Below, one piece after another: positions 61,261-64,000 of a stretch of 64,000 nucleotides of DNA. The translations under genes and the position numbers were made by a program. Source of the stretch: Bradyrhizobium sp. ISRA430 (GTDB lineage Bacteria > Pseudomonadota > Alphaproteobacteria > Rhizobiales > Xanthobacteraceae); NCBI RefSeq assembly GCF_029909975.1, contig NZ_CP094516.1, positions 124,001 through 188,000 of the forward strand. Reading direction: 5' to 3'. Every line of letters begins with the position of its first letter. Position 1 is the stretch's first letter. Below the pieces are notes generated by a model. It ran no database searches. It was given only the letters and a program-made list of their open reading frames with translations, and had not been told where the DNA came from.

Positions 61261-62337
61261 TCAAGCTGTTTTGGGAATGCTGCGGATGCGATCGGAGTTG
61301 GACGTAAAGATGCGGCCACACTCTCGGTATCGTCCCGGCGAAGGCCGGGAGGTGGATTCACACTCGAAGTGCAACAGTTGGGAGAAGGCCTCCGCCGGGG
61401 TTCTGAAGTCAAGACATTTGCGCGGCGTGTTGTTGTAGGCGGCGATGGACTGGCGGAGGCGTCGGGTTGGGAGTTTTGCGAGGTCGGTCTTGCGCGGGAT
61501 GAAGCGGCGCATCCGGCCGATGGCGTTCTCGATACCGCCCTTTTGCCAGGGCGCGTGGGGGGCGCAGAAGAAGGTCTTGATCAAGAGGCTCTGCAAGGAA
61601 AGGTGACCGGCGAACTCGGTGCCGTTGTCGAAGGTGACGGTCCGCCGCAGCGGCCGTGGCAGGGCTTTGAACAGGCGCACAAGGTGGCCTGCGACACCGG
61701 AGGCGAGCTTGCTTTCGAGACGGACGCCGACCAGGAGGCGGGAGGTGCGCTCGTGGACGGCCAGGATCGCCTGACCGTATTTGGAGAACATCATCAGGTC
61801 GGCCTCCCAATGGCCGTGGGTCTTGCGATCGGCGGCCTCGATCGGGCGCTGATCCAAGGAAACACGGCCCTCGATGAAGCTTGCGGGGCTTCCGCCGCGC
61901 CTGCCACGACGGCCGCGCTTGCTCTTGCCGCGCGGCAGATAGCGCCGCCAGGCGAAGTCCGTGGTTCGAGCGATCTGGGCATAGATGAAGCGATAGATGC
62001 TCTCGTGAGAGATCACCTTGCGCCCCCGTTCGCGCGCGAGCCGGCCGGCGACCTGCTCGGGGGACCAGCCGCGGCTGAGGCCTGCCAAGACCGTGCCGCG
62101 CAGGCCGGCGTCGTGCTCGAGGCGAGAGCCTTTCCAGCGCCGCGCCCGCGTCTGTTGCTCGGCGTAGCCTGGCTTGTAGCCGACCTGAACGCCCCGGTTG
62201 CGCTTCAGCTCCCGAGAGATCGTTGATGGCGAGCGATCCAGAGCTGCCGCGATTTGCCGGATCGAGCTGCCATTGGCTGAAAGTCTGGCAATCTCGCATC
62301 GGTCGTCCAACGATAGCTGTCCGTAAGTCCGCCCCAT
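61261..62337 (-). CDS. IS30-family transposase
   Basis: A 358-residue DDE transposase: N-terminal helix-turn-helix with IRQIAAALDRSPSTISRELKRN, then the DDE catalytic core (HGHWEADLMM with D, FDNGTEFAGH with D, PWQKGGIENAIGRMRRF with E), and CLDFRTPAEAF near the C-terminus. It is intact and probably functional. The IS boundary falls within the gene: the left terminal repeat encodes LLHFECES and the last 30 or so residues are read from flanking DNA. The start MGRTYGQLSLDDR lies inside the right terminal repeat by about 20 bp. Confidence 0.93.
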   Translation of the reverse strand: MGRTYGQLSLDDRCEIARLSANGSSIRQIAAALDRSPSTISRELKRNRGVQVGYKPGYAEQQTRARRWKGSRLEHDAGLRGTVLAGLSRGWSPEQVAGRLARERGRKVISHESIYRFIYAQIARTTDFAWRRYLPRGKSKRGRRGRRGGSPASFIEGRVSLDQRPIEAADRKTHGHWEADLMMFSKYGQAILAVHERTSRLLVGVRLESKLASGVAGHLVRLFKALPRPLRRTVTFDNGTEFAGHLSLQSLLIKTFFCAPHAPWQKGGIENAIGRMRRFIPRKTDLAKLPTRRLRQSIAAYNNTPRKCLDFRTPAEAFSQLLHFECESTSRPSPGRYRECGRIFTSNSDRIRSIPKTA

Positions 62338-62495
62338 GGCAACACCCCCTGCTGGAAGTGTTGCACTTCGTTTGTGAACTCAGGGGACCCATAACCCCAG
62401 GGAGAAGTTTGGCGAAGATTAGTCACCCGGGACTCGCACCGTGCGCAAGTCGATAGATTCCGCGGTATGGGTCCCGGCCTTCGCCGGGACGACGA
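61330..62495. repeat. Palindromic repeat, family F, split by the IS30 insertion
   Basis: Left part TCGTCCCGGCGAAGGCCGGGA (61331-61350) and right parts GGGACCCATAACCCCAGG (62384 on) and TATGGGTCCCGGCCTTCGCC (62466 on) look like one interrupted palindrome: the arms CCCGGCGAAGGCCGGG occur on both sides of the IS element. Confidence 0.65.
61353..62382 (-). mobile_element. IS30-family insertion sequence (about 1.03 kb)
   Basis: Imperfect terminal inverted repeats of about 27 bp: left end TGGATTCACACTCGAAGTGC and right end, reverse-complemented, TGAGTTCACAAACGAAGTGC, both continuing AACAxTT. Flanking bases AGG (left) and GGG (right) allow a 2- to 3-bp target duplication. The size and gene content fit IS30. 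It lies between the M81 peptidase gene and the peptide ABC transporter, inside a palindromic repeat. Confidence 0.85.
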
Positions 62496-62542
62496 TGGGG
62501 AGGCAGGGCGCCTCCACACTTTCACCGTCGCGCGGCGAGACC

Positions 62543-64000
62543 TTACGCGCTCGCCGCAACACCTTCCGCCACCGGACGGAAATTCGCGAAATCCCAGCCG
62601 CGGCCGGGGGCCGCATCCAGCAGTGCCCTGGTGTAGGCCTCCTTCGGATGCATCAGCACCTCGCCTGCCGGGCCCTGTTCGACGACGCGGCCGTGCTGCA
62701 TCACCACCACCTCGTCGCAGATTTGCGCTGCGACGCGCAAATCGTGGGTAATGAACAGGATGGCGATGCCGAGGCGCTTCTGGATCTCGCCGAGCAGTTC
62801 CAGAACCTGCGCCTGCACGGAGACGTCGAGAGCGGAGACCGCCTCGTCCGCGACCAGCACGTCAGGGTCGAGCGCGAGGGCGCGTGCAATGGCGATGCGC
62901 TGGCGCTGGCCGCCGGAAAACTGATGCGGATAGCGCGACACCGCGTCGGCCGGAAGACCGACCAGCTCGAGCAGCTCGCGCGCCCGCTTCATCGCATCGG
63001 CGCGCGCGACGCCGTAGTTGATCGGCCCCTCGGCGATGCTCTCGCCGACGGTGACGCGCGGGTTGAGCGAGCGGTAGGGATCCTGGAACACGATCTGGAT
63101 TTTTTGCCGGTGCGGTTGCAGTAACCGGCGCGACAGATCGGAGATCTCGCGGCCGGCAAGACGCACGCCGCCGGAGGTTGGGTCGATCAGGCGGACGATG
63201 CAGCGCGCCACCGTCGACTTGCCCGATCCGCTCTCGCCGACGATGCCGAGCGTGCGACCCTTGCGAAGCGTGAGGGTGACCTTATCGGCGGCGACGACCT
63301 CGCGGCCTTTGCCGAAGAAGGACCGCTCGCGATAGACCTTGCCGAGGTCGTTGGCCTCCAGCACGATCGGTTCCTTGGTCTCCTCGCGCGCCGCCCGCGG
63401 CACCAGGCTCGGCACCGAGGCGAGCAGGTTGCGGGTGTATTCCATGGTCGGATTACGCAGGATGGTCTCGAGCGGGCCGGTCTCGACCAGCCGGCCCTGC
63501 CGCATCACCGCGACGCGGTCGGCGATCTCGGCCACCACGCCCATGTCGTGGGTGATGAACAAAACCGCGGTGCCGTGATCGCGCTGGAGGTCGCGGATCA
63601 GGGTCAGGATCTGCTTCTGCGTCGTCACGTCGAGCGCAGTGGTCGGCTCGTCCGCAATGAGCAGCTTCGGCTCCAGCACCAGCGCCATCGCGATCATGAT
63701 GCGCTGGCGCTGGCCGCCGGAGAGGCGGTGCGGGTAGGAGGCGAAGATGCGTTCGACCTGCGGCAGGCGGACCTGCTCCATCATGTCGAGGATGCGCTTC
63801 TTCCGCGCCCTCGCGTCGAGATCGGTATGGGCGCGCAGCACCTCATCGATCTGGCGTCCGACCGGTACGACCGGGTTGAGCGCAGTCATCGGCTCCTGGA
63901 AGATCATCGCCATCTGCGTCGCGCGCAACTGCCGCAGGCGACGGTCGGTCGCGGTGAGCAGCTCTTCGCCGACCAGTTTGACGCTGCCGCCGGTCGGAAC
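62543..64000 (-). CDS. Fused dipeptide/oligopeptide ABC transporter ATPase (DppD-DppF type), N-terminus outside window
   Basis: At least 485 residues are encoded in the window, containing the end of one ATPase domain and all of a second. First domain: Q-loop MIFQEPMTALNP, signature LSGGQRQRI, Walker B LLIADEPTTALDV. Second domain: Walker A GESGSGKSTV, Q-loop VFQDPYRSLNPRVTVG, signature FSGGQRQRI, Walker B VLVADEAVSALDV. The EPMTALNP and DPYRSLNP loops are diagnostic of DppD/OppD and DppF/OppF. Walker A of the first domain and the start lie beyond the right edge. It should energise peptide uptake for the downstream M81, M20 and amidase genes. Confidence 0.93.
   Translation of the reverse strand, partial: VPTGGSVKLVGEELLTATDRRLRQLRATQMAMIFQEPMTALNPVVPVGRQIDEVLRAHTDLDARARKKRILDMMEQVRLPQVERIFASYPHRLSGGQRQRIMIAMALVLEPKLLIADEPTTALDVTTQKQILTLIRDLQRDHGTAVLFITHDMGVVAEIADRVAVMRQGRLVETGPLETILRNPTMEYTRNLLASVPSLVPRAAREETKEPIVLEANDLGKVYRERSFFGKGREVVAADKVTLTLRKGRTLGIVGESGSGKSTVARCIVRLIDPTSGGVRLAGREISDLSRRLLQPHRQKIQIVFQDPYRSLNPRVTVGESIAEGPINYGVARADAMKRARELLELVGLPADAVSRYPHQFSGGQRQRIAIARALALDPDVLVADEAVSALDVSVQAQVLELLGEIQKRLGIAILFITHDLRVAAQICDEVVVMQHGRVVEQGPAGEVLMHPKEAYTRALLDAAPGRGWDFANFRPVAEGVAASA

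Overview
The window is a GC-rich, densely coded chromosomal segment of an alphaproteobacterium, most likely Bradyrhizobium or a close relative (Nitrobacteraceae). I infer this from recalled gene content, not a search: a pcaBDC block beside an aerobic CO-dehydrogenase-type (cox) cluster, Usg, DUF4189, DUF2778 and DUF2000 proteins, and many short palindromic intergenic repeats typical of that genus. I saw no rRNA, tRNA, CRISPR array, prophage or replication origin. The only complete mobile element is one IS30-family insertion sequence near the right end.

Layout, left half. 1-3.0 kb: end of a branched-chain amino acid ABC operon (livH-livM-livG, minus strand, livG cut by the edge). 3.3-7 kb: a small Gln-rich protein, a membrane protein and the protocatechuate genes pcaB-pcaD-pcaC. 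7.0-13.8 kb: coxG, then coxS-coxM-coxD-coxE, a split XdhC/CoxF pair and a molybdopterin-binding/cytidylyltransferase fusion. The catalytic large-subunit gene coxL is absent from its expected place. 14-18 kb: small secreted or unknown proteins, a TIGR03118-type propeller, and a GFA/SRPBCC/ArsR operon. 18.2-21.9 kb: a TetR-regulated HlyD/ABC-2 exporter with clear operators. 21.9-36.3 kb: two class III nucleotide cyclases (one paired with a FecR-domain protein), PhzF, DUF488/DUF72, a GT2-GtrA plus GT39 lipid-linked sugar pair, a DUF2778 L,D-transpeptidase-like protein, a GST, and an isochorismatase divergent from its LysR regulator.

Layout, right half. 36.4-39.4 kb: a decayed GIY-YIG gene inside a repeat, groES-groEL with a CIRCE operator, and usg. 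39.5-43 kb: a cupin with a histone-H1-like tail, a CNT nucleoside transporter and an MFS exporter. 43.2-48.3 kb: an Anbu proteasome-like peptidase with a transglutaminase-like protein, an alpha-E protein, a circularly permuted ATP-grasp and a trailing SDR. This is the most interesting and least understood system here. 48.6-56.9 kb: a CinA-like protein, gpt, an orphan Cys-containing protein, a core-MetE methionine synthase, a GST-kappa isomerase, a quinone oxidoreductase, a NIT-domain chemoreceptor and a crotonase. 57-64 kb: amidase, M20 amidohydrolase, M81 (MlrC-like) peptidase, the IS30 element and a fused oligopeptide ABC ATPase cut by the right edge, suggesting a peptide or N-acyl amino acid uptake and breakdown locus.

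Where a long open frame runs upstream of the true N-terminus, I chose starts from Shine-Dalgarno (SD) sites, stop/start overlaps and family N-termini. Two proteins (18942 and 49927) carry ends encoded by intergenic repeats, and at least three gene remnants survive between genes.
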